The notes beneath the pieces were generated by a model. The model made no database searches and had not been told where the DNA came from. It saw nothing but the letters and a program-made list of their open reading frames with translations. This document shows, piece by piece, positions 28,397-37,822 of a DNA stretch of 64,000 bases (its first letter is position 1; every line of letters starts with the position of its first letter). Both the position numbers and the translations under genes were made by a program. The stretch comes from Echinicola sp. 20G (GTDB taxonomy: Bacteria; Bacteroidota; Bacteroidia; Cytophagales; Cyclobacteriaceae), in the NCBI RefSeq assembly GCF_015533855.1, contig NZ_AP024154.1, forward strand, positions 2,796,501 to 2,860,500, read 5' to 3'.

Positions 28397-29611
28397 TTAT
28401 TGATAAAGCAGGTATTTTTCTCTTTTGCTTTTATAGGCATCAAGTCCTGCTTGCCATCCGGCCTTTATTTCTGCTTCTGTCTTCCCTGCAAGTATATCTT
28501 TCTTTAATTGATCCGAACCAGCGAGTTTATTGAAAAAGTTATTGAAAAATTTCTCTTTCAGTCCCGATTTCTGGTACATCTCCAATAGATATTTTAGGGT
28601 AAATTGATGGCTCAGATCGCTTTCTCTAAGGTCGGTTCCAAAACATAATTCTCCTTCATGTGGAGGGTGTTTGCTCATGCCTTGAATACTTTCAGGAGTA
28701 AAGGTGAATTCGCCATACTTTGGGGCTGGTGCTCCGAATACCTGAAAAGGGTAATAAGTGCCTCTACCAACACTGATATCAGTACCTTCGAAAAAACACA
28801 AGGAAGGGTAGAGCCTAATGGAAACATCATTGGGTAAGTTAGGGGAAGGTTTTATAGGAAGGGAATAGTGCATGCTATGATCCCAATTGGCTACTGGGAT
28901 GACATTAATGTCTGCTTTTACACCATTTTTTAACCAGCCCTCTCCGTTGATCATCTGGGCAAGCTCACCCATGGTAAGTCCGTGGACTACAGGAATGGGG
29001 TGCATGCCCACAAAGCTTTTATAGGCCTTATCCAGGATAGGGCCATCAATATAATCGCCATTAGGGTTGGGACGATCCATGATGATCATGGGCTTATTCT
29101 GTTCTGCACATGCCTCCATGACATAATGCATGGTGCTGATATAGGTGTAAAACCGAACTCCCACATCCTGGAAGTCAAATACAACTACATCAATATCCAT
29201 CAAGGCTTCTTCAGACGGTTTTTTGTTGACTCCATACAATGAGACCAAAGGAATTCCAGTATCCTTGTCTGTGTCATTTGCGATCACCTCCCCAGCATCA
29301 GCGTCTCCTCTAAAACCATGTTCTGGAACAAATATTTTTTGTACGGTAATTCCTTCAGAAAGTAGAAAATCAACTAAATGCTGATTATTGCTTTGGGTAA
29401 GGATACTGGTTTGATTGGCGACTAATCCCACTTTTTTGCCTTTAAGTAAGGGAAGGTATTTTTCAGGCTGGTCTGCAGCAGGTAAAATAGGGTCTTCAGC
29501 GCTTTTGTTTATTCTATTGTTATTTTCCTTATCTCCTGTAGAGGAGTTTTTACAATAAGCCAATGTACTTAGTGAAAATGTAAATAGAAGTATTAATTTT
29601 AACAGCTTCAT
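28397..29611 (-). CDS. namZ: Exo-beta-N-acetylmuramidase NamZ family (DUF1343) exported enzyme
   Basis: A 404-aa exported protein of the DUF1343/YbbC family, whose characterised member NamZ removes terminal N-acetylmuramic acid from peptidoglycan fragments. Family motifs include GLVANQTS, FVPEHGFRGDADAGE, MDRPNPNG, FFEGTDISVGRGT and PFQVFGAP. The glutamates in PEHGF and FEGT are likely catalytic. I start at the ATG at 29611 (MKLLKLILLF), which gives a signal sequence ending around Cys21. The residue before that Cys is Tyr, so lipidation is uncertain. It is divergent from the permease gene with only 40 bases between starts. Role: cell-wall turnover or muropeptide recycling. Confidence 0.87.
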   Translation of the reverse strand: MKLLKLILLFTFSLSTLAYCKNSSTGDKENNNRINKSAEDPILPAADQPEKYLPLLKGKKVGLVANQTSILTQSNNQHLVDFLLSEGITVQKIFVPEHGFRGDADAGEVIANDTDKDTGIPLVSLYGVNKKPSEEALMDIDVVVFDFQDVGVRFYTYISTMHYVMEACAEQNKPMIIMDRPNPNGDYIDGPILDKAYKSFVGMHPIPVVHGLTMGELAQMINGEGWLKNGVKADINVIPVANWDHSMHYSLPIKPSPNLPNDVSIRLYPSLCFFEGTDISVGRGTYYPFQVFGAPAPKYGEFTFTPESIQGMSKHPPHEGELCFGTDLRESDLSHQFTLKYLLEMYQKSGLKEKFFNNFFNKLAGSDQLKKDILAGKTEAEIKAGWQAGLDAYKSKREKYLLYQ

Positions 29612-29651
29612 ATTAATTTGCATTTGAATCTTAACAAAATAAAACACTTCA

Positions 29652-30872
29652 TTGAACCTTTCCTACTTCATTGCTAAAAGAATTAGTTTTAAAAGAACAG
29701 GTGGATTTACAGGAACCATACATCGCATTGCAGTAGCGAGTATTGCCATAGGCCTTTCCATACTCATACTCTCTTTTTTGATATTGGGAGGTTTCCAAGA
29801 AGTAGTTTCCAACAAGGTGTTTTCCTTTACGGGTCACTATCAGGTTCATAAGTTTACCTCCAGTAATGCTTATGAAGACCTTCCTTCTAGCAAAAACAGT
29901 AATTTTTATAAAAATTATCAGGAATATGGGTTTATTGGTCATGTACAGGAATATGCCTATAAGCCGGGCTTGCTCAAAGGAGATGAAGAGGTTCAGGGTG
30001 TCTTGTTAAAAGGAATTAGTAAAGATTTTGATGAGGAAGTTTTTTCGTACTCATTGAAATCAGGAAGGTTTATTCAGTTTGCTGAAGATGGAAGTGCGTC
30101 CAATGAGATATTGCTGAGTAGCAAAATTGCCGATAAGCTACGGTTAAAGGTTGGAGACAAGATCATCATGTATTTCGTTCAGGACCCGCCCCGCTATCGC
30201 CGTTTTGATATTGTAGGGGTTTATGAGACCTATTTGGAAGATTTTGATGATAAAGTCATCCTTGGAGATATTCAGACCATTAGAAACCTCAATGGTTGGG
30301 AAAATGATATGGTAGGTGGATTTGAGGTTTTTCTAAAGAATCCAAGCCAGATTGATGAGCTGGAAGATGAACTTTATGGAAGGATAGATTACGACCTCAA
30401 AATAGATAAAGTAACCGATAAATACATTCAGATTTTTGACTGGCTGAAATTGCTCAACAATAATGTGTATGTGTTTTTGGGATTGATCCTTTTCGTTGCC
30501 GCTTTTAATATGGTGGCGATTTTATTTATCCTGATCATGGAACGGACGCAAATGATTGGGATGCTCAAGGCTATGGGAAGTACCAATCGACAGATCAGAA
30601 GAATTTTTGTTTGGAACGGTATTCGGATTATTGGAAGGGGATTGTTGATAGGGAACCTGATTGGCTTAGGAATTTGTGCACTTCAGGATTGGACAAAAGT
30701 TATAGGTTTGGACCCGACTAATTATTACATGAGTTATGTCCCTATCCAATGGAACTGGCCTATTATTATTTCTCTTAATGTTTTGGTTTTACTGGTAACT
30801 ACTTTGGTACTTTTTATACCTGCCATGGTTATCAGTAATGTTCAGCCCATTAAGGCTATTCGGTTTGATTAG
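29652..30872 (+). CDS. ABC transporter permease, LolC/LolE-FtsX type
   Basis: A 406-aa inner-membrane permease with the MacB-PCD/FtsX layout: one N-terminal TM (about 24-48), a large periplasmic domain (about 50-265), then three C-terminal TMs. The motif ERTQMIGMLKAMGST is typical of LolC/E subunits, which release lipoproteins for outer-membrane sorting. The start is TTG at 29652. An in-frame TAA lies at 29640, no ATG occurs until late in the frame, and the residues after the TTG (NLSYFIAKRISFKRTGG) are what the family shows. The ATPase partner is not adjacent. It overlaps the convergent glycosyltransferase gene by 17 bases. Confidence 0.88.
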   Translation: MNLSYFIAKRISFKRTGGFTGTIHRIAVASIAIGLSILILSFLILGGFQEVVSNKVFSFTGHYQVHKFTSSNAYEDLPSSKNSNFYKNYQEYGFIGHVQEYAYKPGLLKGDEEVQGVLLKGISKDFDEEVFSYSLKSGRFIQFAEDGSASNEILLSSKIADKLRLKVGDKIIMYFVQDPPRYRRFDIVGVYETYLEDFDDKVILGDIQTIRNLNGWENDMVGGFEVFLKNPSQIDELEDELYGRIDYDLKIDKVTDKYIQIFDWLKLLNNNVYVFLGLILFVAAFNMVAILFILIMERTQMIGMLKAMGSTNRQIRRIFVWNGIRIIGRGLLIGNLIGLGICALQDWTKVIGLDPTNYYMSYVPIQWNWPIIISLNVLVLLVTTLVLFIPAMVISNVQPIKAIRFD

Positions 30873-31608
30873 AGGCTTTTTTATAAGGTTTAAATAAGCT
30901 CTTCAGTTTCATGTAAATGACCCCCATTACAGCTTCCCGGAAAATATGAGTAGACATTTTTGAAGTACCTTTTGTCCTGTCGGTAAAAATTATTGGAATT
31001 TCTACGATTTTATATCCTAGCTTCCAGGTAGTGAACTTCATTTCAATCTGAAAGGCATAGCCGACAAATTTGATTTTGTTGAGCTTGATCCCTTCCAAAA
31101 CACTTCTGTGATAACATTTGAAACCGGCTGTGGAGTCTTTGATGGGTAAGCCAGTGATAAACTGCACATAAACACTGGCAAAGTAGGACATCAATACTCT
31201 GCCCATTGGCCAGTTGACCACATTCACCCCTTTGATATAGCGAGAACCAATGGCCATTTGGTAACCGTCTATGGCGCAGGCTTCATAAAGTCTGATCAGG
31301 TCTTTAGGGTTGTGGGAAAAGTCAGCATCCATCTCAAAAATATAATCGTAGCCATTTTTTAAGGCGAATTTAAAGCCTTCAATATAAGCAGTGCCCAAAC
31401 CTAATTTACCTTTTCTTTCCAGTAGATGTACTCTTTGGGGATAAGAATCTTGGGCGTTTTTGACCAACTTGGCTGTCCCATCTGGAGAATTGTCATCAAT
31501 GATCAAAACTTCGAAAAGACCTGCTAACTGCATGACAGCCTGGATGATATCCTGGATGTTCTCCTTTTCGTTGTAGGTCGGGATGATAACTAATTTCTTG
31601 TGACTCAT
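30856..31608 (-). CDS. Polyprenol monophosphomannose synthase (GT2 glycosyltransferase)
   Basis: A 250-aa family-2 glycosyltransferase resembling dolichol-phosphate mannose synthase, which moves mannose from GDP-mannose to polyprenyl phosphate at the membrane. Motifs: VIIPTYNEKENI, LIIDDNSPDGTA, FEMDADFSHNP (the DAD metal site), GSRYIKG, and FTDRTKGTSKMS near the end. There are no C-terminal TM helices, as in the soluble, membrane-associated DPM1 class. The donor sugar is inferred from family. The last 17 bases overlap the 3' end of the convergent permease gene. Confidence 0.92.
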   Translation of the reverse strand: MSHKKLVIIPTYNEKENIQDIIQAVMQLAGLFEVLIIDDNSPDGTAKLVKNAQDSYPQRVHLLERKGKLGLGTAYIEGFKFALKNGYDYIFEMDADFSHNPKDLIRLYEACAIDGYQMAIGSRYIKGVNVVNWPMGRVLMSYFASVYVQFITGLPIKDSTAGFKCYHRSVLEGIKLNKIKFVGYAFQIEMKFTTWKLGYKIVEIPIIFTDRTKGTSKMSTHIFREAVMGVIYMKLKSLFKPYKKASNQTE

Positions 31609-31762
31609 AATTTAAGTCCCAAAAATAGGACTTAAAGCGGTTTATTATAAAGTTAATGTGAAAAAATGTATTCAGGTAGACCAAAATCCAAAAGTAAAAT
31701 TGATCAATAATTGCACCCTGTTTTAAGTATAATCAAGAGGTTAGTGTTTTTAAAATATAGAC

Positions 31763-32548
31763 TCACATGCACTTGTCAAGGTTTTCTTTGGCGAATTCAC
31801 TTCCATGCTTTGCAGCCAACCGTAGGTCTCGGCAGGACTGGCTGGGATTGGTGTCCATTAGACAGATGGCTCTTCGGGCAAGGGCGTTATAATGTTTGGG
31901 CTGGCTTTTTAATACCCTGTCAAAGTCCTCTGTCGCCCAGTCTACCATTCCCATCCGCATATAAGCCAACCCTCTATTGTAATAAGCAGTTAAATTGTCC
32001 CCAGAGTACATGATATACATATTAAATTGTGAAGCAGCCGTCCAGGCATCGCCAAGGTGGGCTTGAACTATTCCTCTATAAAAATAAATGGAAGCATTTT
32101 TGGGGTCGAGTTTTTTTGCCTCATAAAGGAAGTCTTCGGCTGATTTAAAATTTTCGTTTTTGATCATTGACCGGCCAAGCATAATCAACAGCTCTACATT
32201 TTTTGGGTCTTCTTTTGCAGCCAATAAGAAGTGTTTCTCTGCCTGCTGGTATTCTTCTAATTCCCAATAGACTTTTCCCATTCCTGCCAAAGCCTGAGGG
32301 TCATGGGGAGCTAATTGCGTGATTCGTTTATAATCTGTCAGTGCCTCATTATACTTTTCCATGGCTTCATAGCTCATGGCTCTAAGTTGAAGGGCTTCCA
32401 GATTTGACATCTTCATAAACAATACCCAGTTCAACTCCGAAATGGCATCCCCAAATTGTTGGTTCTTAAAATACTGGTTGGCTTTATCGAAACTTCCACC
32501 ACAGGAAGAAAAAAGCACAATGAACGCGATGGCAAATAGCTGTTTCAT
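31763..32548 (-). CDS. TPR-repeat lipoprotein
   Basis: A 261-aa lipoprotein with lipobox FSSC (Cys16) after a short signal. About six tetratricopeptide repeats follow, for example EALQLRAMSYEAMEKYNEAL, PQALAGMGKVYWELEEYQQAE and AYYNRGLAYMRMGMVDWATE. It ends in a Cys-containing cap (SQSCRDLRLAAKHG). TPRs mediate protein-protein contacts. Similar lipoproteins often help assemble outer-membrane or secretion complexes, but no partner is evident here. The frame opens upstream at 32608; the ATG at 32548 is chosen because it gives the proper signal peptide. Confidence 0.87.
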   Translation of the reverse strand: MKQLFAIAFIVLFSSCGGSFDKANQYFKNQQFGDAISELNWVLFMKMSNLEALQLRAMSYEAMEKYNEALTDYKRITQLAPHDPQALAGMGKVYWELEEYQQAEKHFLLAAKEDPKNVELLIMLGRSMIKNENFKSAEDFLYEAKKLDPKNASIYFYRGIVQAHLGDAWTAASQFNMYIMYSGDNLTAYYNRGLAYMRMGMVDWATEDFDRVLKSQPKHYNALARRAICLMDTNPSQSCRDLRLAAKHGSEFAKENLDKCM

Positions 32549-32705
32549 ATAAAAGTGTTTAGTTATAAAACTAATTAAATAGTTTTTTAAAGTCAATACT
32601 TGGATCAAATTATTGGATGTGTCTATTGGTTTTTTTTAAGGCAGGTAATCCAGTCGATAGGTGTGGATCGTATGTTTTTGAAACAGACTTTAAACGAAAA
32701 GAACC

Positions 32706-33128
32706 ATGATCAAGAAAATTATAATAGGAGTGACATCGATAGTGCTACTACTGGTTGCTACACTGGCGATTCATATTTATATGGTTACCAGTGAACGCCC
32801 CAAAGGTCCCAACTGGGCAATGAGTCAAATAGATTTTAATGAAGACATCGACTCCCTGAAATCTGAGAATATCAAAGTTGATCTTTTAAAAAAAGAAGGA
32901 ATGAGAGATGCGAGGATCAATCTAAGCGCTGATTATATGATTGTTTTATACGATAGGGTAAAACACAATCCCCATGATTTGGTGAAAATGGTGAATAATG
33001 ATTATGCGCTTCAATCCTCTCTTTTTCAACCAAGCGAGGAGCAATTGGCTGCCAGTTGCCCTGCAATTAACAAAAGCTCACTTACATACAAACTGGGGAG
33101 TTATTTCGAGAAAATATTTACTAACTGA
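32706..33128 (+). CDS. Single-pass membrane protein of unknown function
   Basis: A 140-aa protein with one N-terminal transmembrane helix (about 5-26) and a roughly 110-residue extracytoplasmic part that I cannot assign. A Cys-Pro pair near residue 118 (AASCPAIN) could in principle be a heme-binding motif, but one CP is weak evidence. It is followed 23 bases later by the globin-like lipoprotein gene, so the two are probably co-transcribed and may work together. Confidence 0.7.
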   Translation: MIKKIIIGVTSIVLLLVATLAIHIYMVTSERPKGPNWAMSQIDFNEDIDSLKSENIKVDLLKKEGMRDARINLSADYMIVLYDRVKHNPHDLVKMVNNDYALQSSLFQPSEEQLAASCPAINKSSLTYKLGSYFEKIFTN

Positions 33129-33151
33129 TAATTTTTACATAAACCTTAGAA

Positions 33152-34213
33152 ATGATGAGAAAACTAAATCAATTGATGGCTTACCTACTGCTTGGATCAG
33201 TGATGGTCTTCAGTTCTTGTGGAGATGACTATGAAGATTATGAGCCACCAGTAATGGATGATTCCTTTTACGCCACAAAGTTAGGAGGAGAAACAATGGT
33301 GGCTGACCCAAACAATCAGGGTCAAATGATCGAGCAAGGATATTTGAACCTTAGAACCGTGGTAGAAGGAACGGTATTGACCATCGCATCTGATGACAAA
33401 TACGCTGAATTAAGACCTTATTTCAATGTGTTGCTCGCTGAAGTAGGAGCAAATGACTTGTCTGGTTTTACAGCATTGGTTAAGGACTTTACAGAGTTAT
33501 TGGCTCAGTCCACTGGAGCACAGAACTTTACTTATTCGGGCATGAGCATGGCAGATGCACACGACCCAAATAAAAATGATCGAATGAATGGGATGATCGA
33601 TAATGACGATTTTGACCTATTCGTACAAGCGGTAGTACAAGCCGCAACAGAAGCGGGATTTGGTAGTAATGATATTTTGGGGCCAGTAGGAGAGTTGTTA
33701 GGAGGTACGAGAGATGCTATTGTTCAGCGAGAAGATGGTACCATGATAGACCTTTATACCCGATTGGGAGGGACTGTGATGGTGGATGATGGCAATGGCA
33801 ATATGGTGGAAGCTGGTTACTTGCCTTTACAAGCAGTAGTAACTGAAACAGTTCTTTTGGTAGCCAGTGATCCTGAATTTGCTAACCTTAAACCTTATTT
33901 CCCAGTGCTTTTGGCGGAAGTAGGAGCGAATGATTTATCTGGATTTAACACCCTGGTAGGAAACTTCAGTGATTTGTTAGCCCAGTCAATTGGTTCCACG
34001 AATATTACTTATAGCGGAATGAATATGGCTGATGCCCATAATCCAGATGTAAATTCTAGAATGACCGGAAAAGTTACTTCGGAAGACTATGACTTGTTTA
34101 TCCAGGCAGTAGTAAAAGCCGCCACTAACAAAGGTGTCCCTGAATCAATTATTGGAGAATTCGGGGCACTCTTGACAAGTGAAGGACTTAAAGGAGCAAT
34201 TGTTCAAGGGTAA
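33152..34213 (+). CDS. Lipoprotein with two tandem truncated-globin-like domains
   Basis: A 353-aa lipoprotein (VFSSC, Cys23). It holds two homologous repeats, at about residues 40-192 and 201-352. Each repeat starts [LF]YxxLGG, continues through VLLAEVGANDLSGF and TYSGMxMADAH, and ends in a helix followed by AIVQ. This order resembles group I truncated haemoglobins: LYxxLGG at the start, a Tyr-Gly-containing turn, and M..AH with a proximal heme histidine. His137 and His296 would be those histidines. The Phe-Tyr pair expected in helix B is missing. The repeats differ at many synonymous sites yet keep their protein motifs, so the duplication is old and under selection. Heme binding is inferred. 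The protein is anchored outside the cytoplasm, unlike classical trHbs. Confidence 0.72.
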   Translation: MMRKLNQLMAYLLLGSVMVFSSCGDDYEDYEPPVMDDSFYATKLGGETMVADPNNQGQMIEQGYLNLRTVVEGTVLTIASDDKYAELRPYFNVLLAEVGANDLSGFTALVKDFTELLAQSTGAQNFTYSGMSMADAHDPNKNDRMNGMIDNDDFDLFVQAVVQAATEAGFGSNDILGPVGELLGGTRDAIVQREDGTMIDLYTRLGGTVMVDDGNGNMVEAGYLPLQAVVTETVLLVASDPEFANLKPYFPVLLAEVGANDLSGFNTLVGNFSDLLAQSIGSTNITYSGMNMADAHNPDVNSRMTGKVTSEDYDLFIQAVVKAATNKGVPESIIGEFGALLTSEGLKGAIVQG

Positions 34214-34232
34214 TTGTTGTTAAACCAGACTA

Positions 34233-34275
34233 TAAAACAGAAAGGCTTTCCTAATAGGAAAGCCTTTCTGTTTTA
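34233..34275. terminator. Bidirectional terminator between globin-like gene and hisB
   Basis: Nearly uninterrupted inverted repeat of about 20 bp (TAAAACAGAAAGGCTTTCCT with its complement) and a very short loop. A/T flanks provide a U-run in both directions. Confidence 0.92.
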
Positions 34276-34289
34276 TTTTAAGGATGTTT

Positions 34290-35387
34290 TTATAAGACTC
34301 CTTTGGTACTTGGTAGTTGATTGAGTGCCGCAATATCCCTCTTTACGGCCATCTTGATTGCCCTTGCCAAGCCTTTGAAGATAGCTTCTATTTTATGGTG
34401 TTCATTGTTGCCTTCTGCCTTGATATTTAAATTGCACTTGGAAGTGTCACTAAAGGATTTGAAGAAATGATAGAACATTTCTGTAGGCATGTCACCGATT
34501 TTTTCACGGTTAAATTCAGCTTCCCACATCATCCATGGCCTACCTCCAAAATCAATGGCCACTTGCGCCAATACATCGTCCATTGGCAAAAGGAAGCCAT
34601 ATCGGTAGATACCTTTTTTGTCCCCTAATGCTTTAAGGTAGGCTTCACCAAGGGCCAAAGCAGTATCCTCAATAGTGTGGTGCTCATCAATATGCAAGTC
34701 ACCTTTCACCTTAATGGTTAAGTCTGTTCCACCATGTTTGCCCAACTGCTCCAGCATATGGTCAAAGAAAGGCAAGCCCGTGTCAATGTCACATTTTCCG
34801 GAACCATCTAAATTCACCTCGATGCTGATTTGGGTTTCTGAAGTGCTACGCTCTACTGTTGCTTTACGTGCTGGAAGCCTTAAGAATTCATAAATTTCAT
34901 CCCAAGAAGTAGTTGAAAGGGCCGCTCCTTCTGCGGCTTCTTCTCCGATGAAGATAGCTTTGGAGCCTAGGTTTTTTGCCAATTGTATATCCGTTTTTCT
35001 ATCACCGATTACAAAGGAATTGGCCAGGTCATAAGCCCCTTCCATGTAACCTGTTAATAGCCCGGTTCTTGGCTTTCTAGTTGGGGCGTTTTCATGCTCA
35101 AAGGTTTTATCAATATGAATGGCAGAAAAGATTACGCCTTCCTGCTCCAGCGTTTTGAGCATTTTGAACTGTGCGGGCCAGAAGGTGTCTTCAGGGAAGG
35201 AATCAGTGCCTAGCCCATCTTGGTTGGTAACCATGACCAGTTCATAATCTGTTTCTTCTGCAATTTTTCTCAGGTTAGAGATAGCTTTTGGATAGAACTC
35301 CAGTTTTTCCAGGCTGTCTACTTGAAAATCAACTGGTGGTTCTTTGATGATGGTGCCATCTCTATCTATAAAGAGTACTTTTTTCAT
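34290..35387 (-). CDS. hisB: Bifunctional histidinol-phosphatase / imidazoleglycerol-phosphate dehydratase
   Basis: A 365-aa fusion catalysing two late steps of histidine synthesis. The N-terminal HAD phosphatase has [11 protein letters not shown] and [17 protein letters not shown]. The C-terminal IGP dehydratase has [32 protein letters not shown] and [15 protein letters not shown], whose histidines bind the two Mn ions. Both domains are complete. It is the last gene of the hisGDCB run and ends at a strong terminator. hisH, hisA, hisF and hisI are not in this window. Confidence 0.97.
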   Translation of the reverse strand: MKKVLFIDRDGTIIKEPPVDFQVDSLEKLEFYPKAISNLRKIAEETDYELVMVTNQDGLGTDSFPEDTFWPAQFKMLKTLEQEGVIFSAIHIDKTFEHENAPTRKPRTGLLTGYMEGAYDLANSFVIGDRKTDIQLAKNLGSKAIFIGEEAAEGAALSTTSWDEIYEFLRLPARKATVERSTSETQISIEVNLDGSGKCDIDTGLPFFDHMLEQLGKHGGTDLTIKVKGDLHIDEHHTIEDTALALGEAYLKALGDKKGIYRYGFLLPMDDVLAQVAIDFGGRPWMMWEAEFNREKIGDMPTEMFYHFFKSFSDTSKCNLNIKAEGNNEHHKIEAIFKGLARAIKMAVKRDIAALNQLPSTKGVL

Positions 35388-35433
35388 TGTTTTTATGGTT
35401 GTATTGACCTTATGGACAATGGAGTATTAGTGT

Positions 35434-36501
35434 TTAAGCAATGGTGAGGTCAACCGGGCAATGTACGAGCGCTTGAATCAATCGATCATTTTCTTCTCTT
35501 GTACCGACAGATATTCTCAAACATTCTTCACACAGCGTCACTTTGGACCTGTCCCTTACAATGATTTGGTTTTCGATCAGGTAGTCATAAGTTCTTTTGG
35601 CCGCTAGAACTTCTACTAGCAAGAAGTTCGCATGAGTGGGGTGAATTTTCTTGATCAAATCCATCTTTTCAAAAGCTTCTTGTAGATAGATTCTTTCAGC
35701 CATGATTTCATCTACCATTTTAGTCATTCTGCTGGTATCACTGATGGCTGCCAAAACAGTTTCTTGGGTAAGTCCGCTGATGTTGTAAGGTGGTTTGATC
35801 TTATTGAGAATCTTGATAATCTCAAGTGAAGCAAATGCCATCCCAAGCCTTAATGAAGCCAGCCCCCATGCTTTGGAGAAAGTTTGCATGACCAAAAGGT
35901 TAGGGAAAGTGGACAGTTCGGTTGTGAAACTTGGCTCATCACTGAAGTCAATATACGCTTCATCCACGACGATCAGTCCATCGAAACCTTCTATTACCTT
36001 TATGATATCTTGTCTATTGACTTTATTTCCACTTGGGTTGTTTGGGGAGCAGATGAAAATGATTTTGGTATTTTCATCAACTTCATCAAGAATAGCATCA
36101 GGCCTAAGTTGAAAATCTGAAGTTAAATTGACCCGCTTAGTAGCGATATCATTTATGTCGGCACTGACTTCATACATGCCATAGGTTGGAGGCAAAATGA
36201 TAATGTTGTCCTTGCCAGGTCTACAAAATGCCCTCATCAATAAATCTATGGCTTCATCGCTGCCGTTTCCCAAGAAAATCTGATCAGATGAAACACCTTT
36301 GATTTCACTGATTTTACCTTTTAGTGCTTGCTGATAAGGGTCTGGATACCTGTTATGGTCATCCTTGGTAATTGACCCAAATGGGTTTTCATTGGCATCC
36401 AGGAATACGCCTTCTTTACCAGAATATTCATCCCTGGCAGAAGAATAAGGCTTCAACTGCAAAATGTGAGGCCTCAAAAGTTTATTTAAATCAAAAGCCA
36501 T
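35434..36501 (-). CDS. hisC: Histidinol-phosphate aminotransferase
   Basis: A 355-aa fold-type I PLP aminotransferase that converts imidazole-acetol phosphate to histidinol phosphate. It has LDANENPFGS, FLGNGSDEAIDLL, SPNNPSGN, VVDEAYIDFS, and the PLP lysine in TFSKAWGLASLRLG. A single base separates its start from the hisD stop, so translation is probably coupled. The hisB gene follows after 46 bases. Confidence 0.96.
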   Translation of the reverse strand: MAFDLNKLLRPHILQLKPYSSARDEYSGKEGVFLDANENPFGSITKDDHNRYPDPYQQALKGKISEIKGVSSDQIFLGNGSDEAIDLLMRAFCRPGKDNIIILPPTYGMYEVSADINDIATKRVNLTSDFQLRPDAILDEVDENTKIIFICSPNNPSGNKVNRQDIIKVIEGFDGLIVVDEAYIDFSDEPSFTTELSTFPNLLVMQTFSKAWGLASLRLGMAFASLEIIKILNKIKPPYNISGLTQETVLAAISDTSRMTKMVDEIMAERIYLQEAFEKMDLIKKIHPTHANFLLVEVLAAKRTYDYLIENQIIVRDRSKVTLCEECLRISVGTREENDRLIQALVHCPVDLTIA

Positions 36502-36502
36502 T

Positions 36503-37795
36503 TTATTGATTGTCTTCTAGGTATTTTAAGCGAATAGAAACTGCGTTTTTGTGCGCATCTAGCATTTCATTTCCTGCCAGCACTTCTATAGTGGGCCCCA
36601 GGTTTTGGATGCCGGCTTTGGTAATTTTTTGATAGGTTATTTTCTTCACAAAACTATCCAAAGATACCCCACTGTAGTTTTTGGCAAAACCATAAGTAGG
36701 CAAAGTATGGTTGGTTCCAGAAGCATAATCACCTGCTGATTCAGGCGTGAAGTTTCCGATAAACACTGACCCGGCATTGATGATTTGGGCAACCACCTCT
36801 TCATCATTTTCTACATTGATGATCAAGTGCTCAGGAGCATATTCGTTGATTAGAGAAATCGCTTTGTCCTGATTGCCCATTACCACAGCAATGCTGTTTT
36901 CCAAAGCTTTTTTAGCTATGGCCTTTCTGGGAAGCTTTTCAAGTTGATTTTCTACTTCCTTCAATGTCTTTTCAGCAACCTTGCTAGAACTTGCCACAAG
37001 AACCACTTGACTGTCAATGCCATGCTCAGCTTGGGATAATAGATCCGACGCAACGAAAGCAGGAATAGCCGTTTCATCTGCATAAACCAATACTTCTGAA
37101 GGACCTGCAGGCATGTCTATCGCAATGCCTTTTTTAGTGGCCAGTTGTTTGGCAGCAGTAACATATTGGTTACCTGGCCCGAAAATTTTGGCCACTTGTG
37201 GAACGCTTTCTGTGCCATACGTCATGGCGGCAATAGCTTGTGCACCACCAACTTTGACTATCTTATCAATACCAATTAAGTCAGCTGTGTAAAGTATGGC
37301 TGGGTGGATTTTACCTTCTTTGTTAGGAGGTGTGCAAAGTACAATTTCTTCGCAGCCAGCTAAATTGGCGGGTACACCAAGCATAAGGACGGTCGAGAAT
37401 AGGGGAGCCGTTCCTCCGGGAATATATAACCCAACTTTTTGGATGGGTACACTTCTTCGCATGCAAGTAACTCCTTCCATGACTTCCATAGATAAGTCAG
37501 GTGTAGCTTGGGCCTTATGGAATTTCTCGATATTATCTTTGGCCAATAAGATTGCATCCTTAAGTTTTTGATCTACTTGTTCGTATGCCTCATTGACTTC
37601 TTCTCTGGTAACAAGAAGTTCTTTTATTTCTACATGATCATATTCCAACGCGAATTTTTTCAAAGCTTTGTCTCCTTGACGATTTACTTTACGCATAATC
37701 GGCTTGACAATCTTTTGAATTTCCTTCATTTTCTGAACCGGTCTGGCCAGTTCTTTTTTCCATTCGCTTTTGCTTGGGTTAGTTATGACTCTCAT
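36503..37795 (-). CDS. hisD: Histidinol dehydrogenase
   Basis: A 430-aa zinc enzyme that performs the last two steps of histidine synthesis, oxidising histidinol to histidine with NAD. Typical motifs: PGGTAPLFSTVLMLGVPA, GGAQAIAAMTYGT, KIFGPGNQYVTAAK, IDMPAGPSEVLV, SQAEHG, and NHTLPTYGFAKNYSGVS. Length is normal. It lies 27 bases downstream of hisG and 1 base upstream of hisC. Confidence 0.97.
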   Translation of the reverse strand: MRVITNPSKSEWKKELARPVQKMKEIQKIVKPIMRKVNRQGDKALKKFALEYDHVEIKELLVTREEVNEAYEQVDQKLKDAILLAKDNIEKFHKAQATPDLSMEVMEGVTCMRRSVPIQKVGLYIPGGTAPLFSTVLMLGVPANLAGCEEIVLCTPPNKEGKIHPAILYTADLIGIDKIVKVGGAQAIAAMTYGTESVPQVAKIFGPGNQYVTAAKQLATKKGIAIDMPAGPSEVLVYADETAIPAFVASDLLSQAEHGIDSQVVLVASSSKVAEKTLKEVENQLEKLPRKAIAKKALENSIAVVMGNQDKAISLINEYAPEHLIINVENDEEVVAQIINAGSVFIGNFTPESAGDYASGTNHTLPTYGFAKNYSGVSLDSFVKKITYQKITKAGIQNLGPTIEVLAGNEMLDAHKNAVSIRLKYLEDNQ

Positions 37796-37822
37796 TAGTG
37801 TTTGTTTTGAGAATGATTCAAA

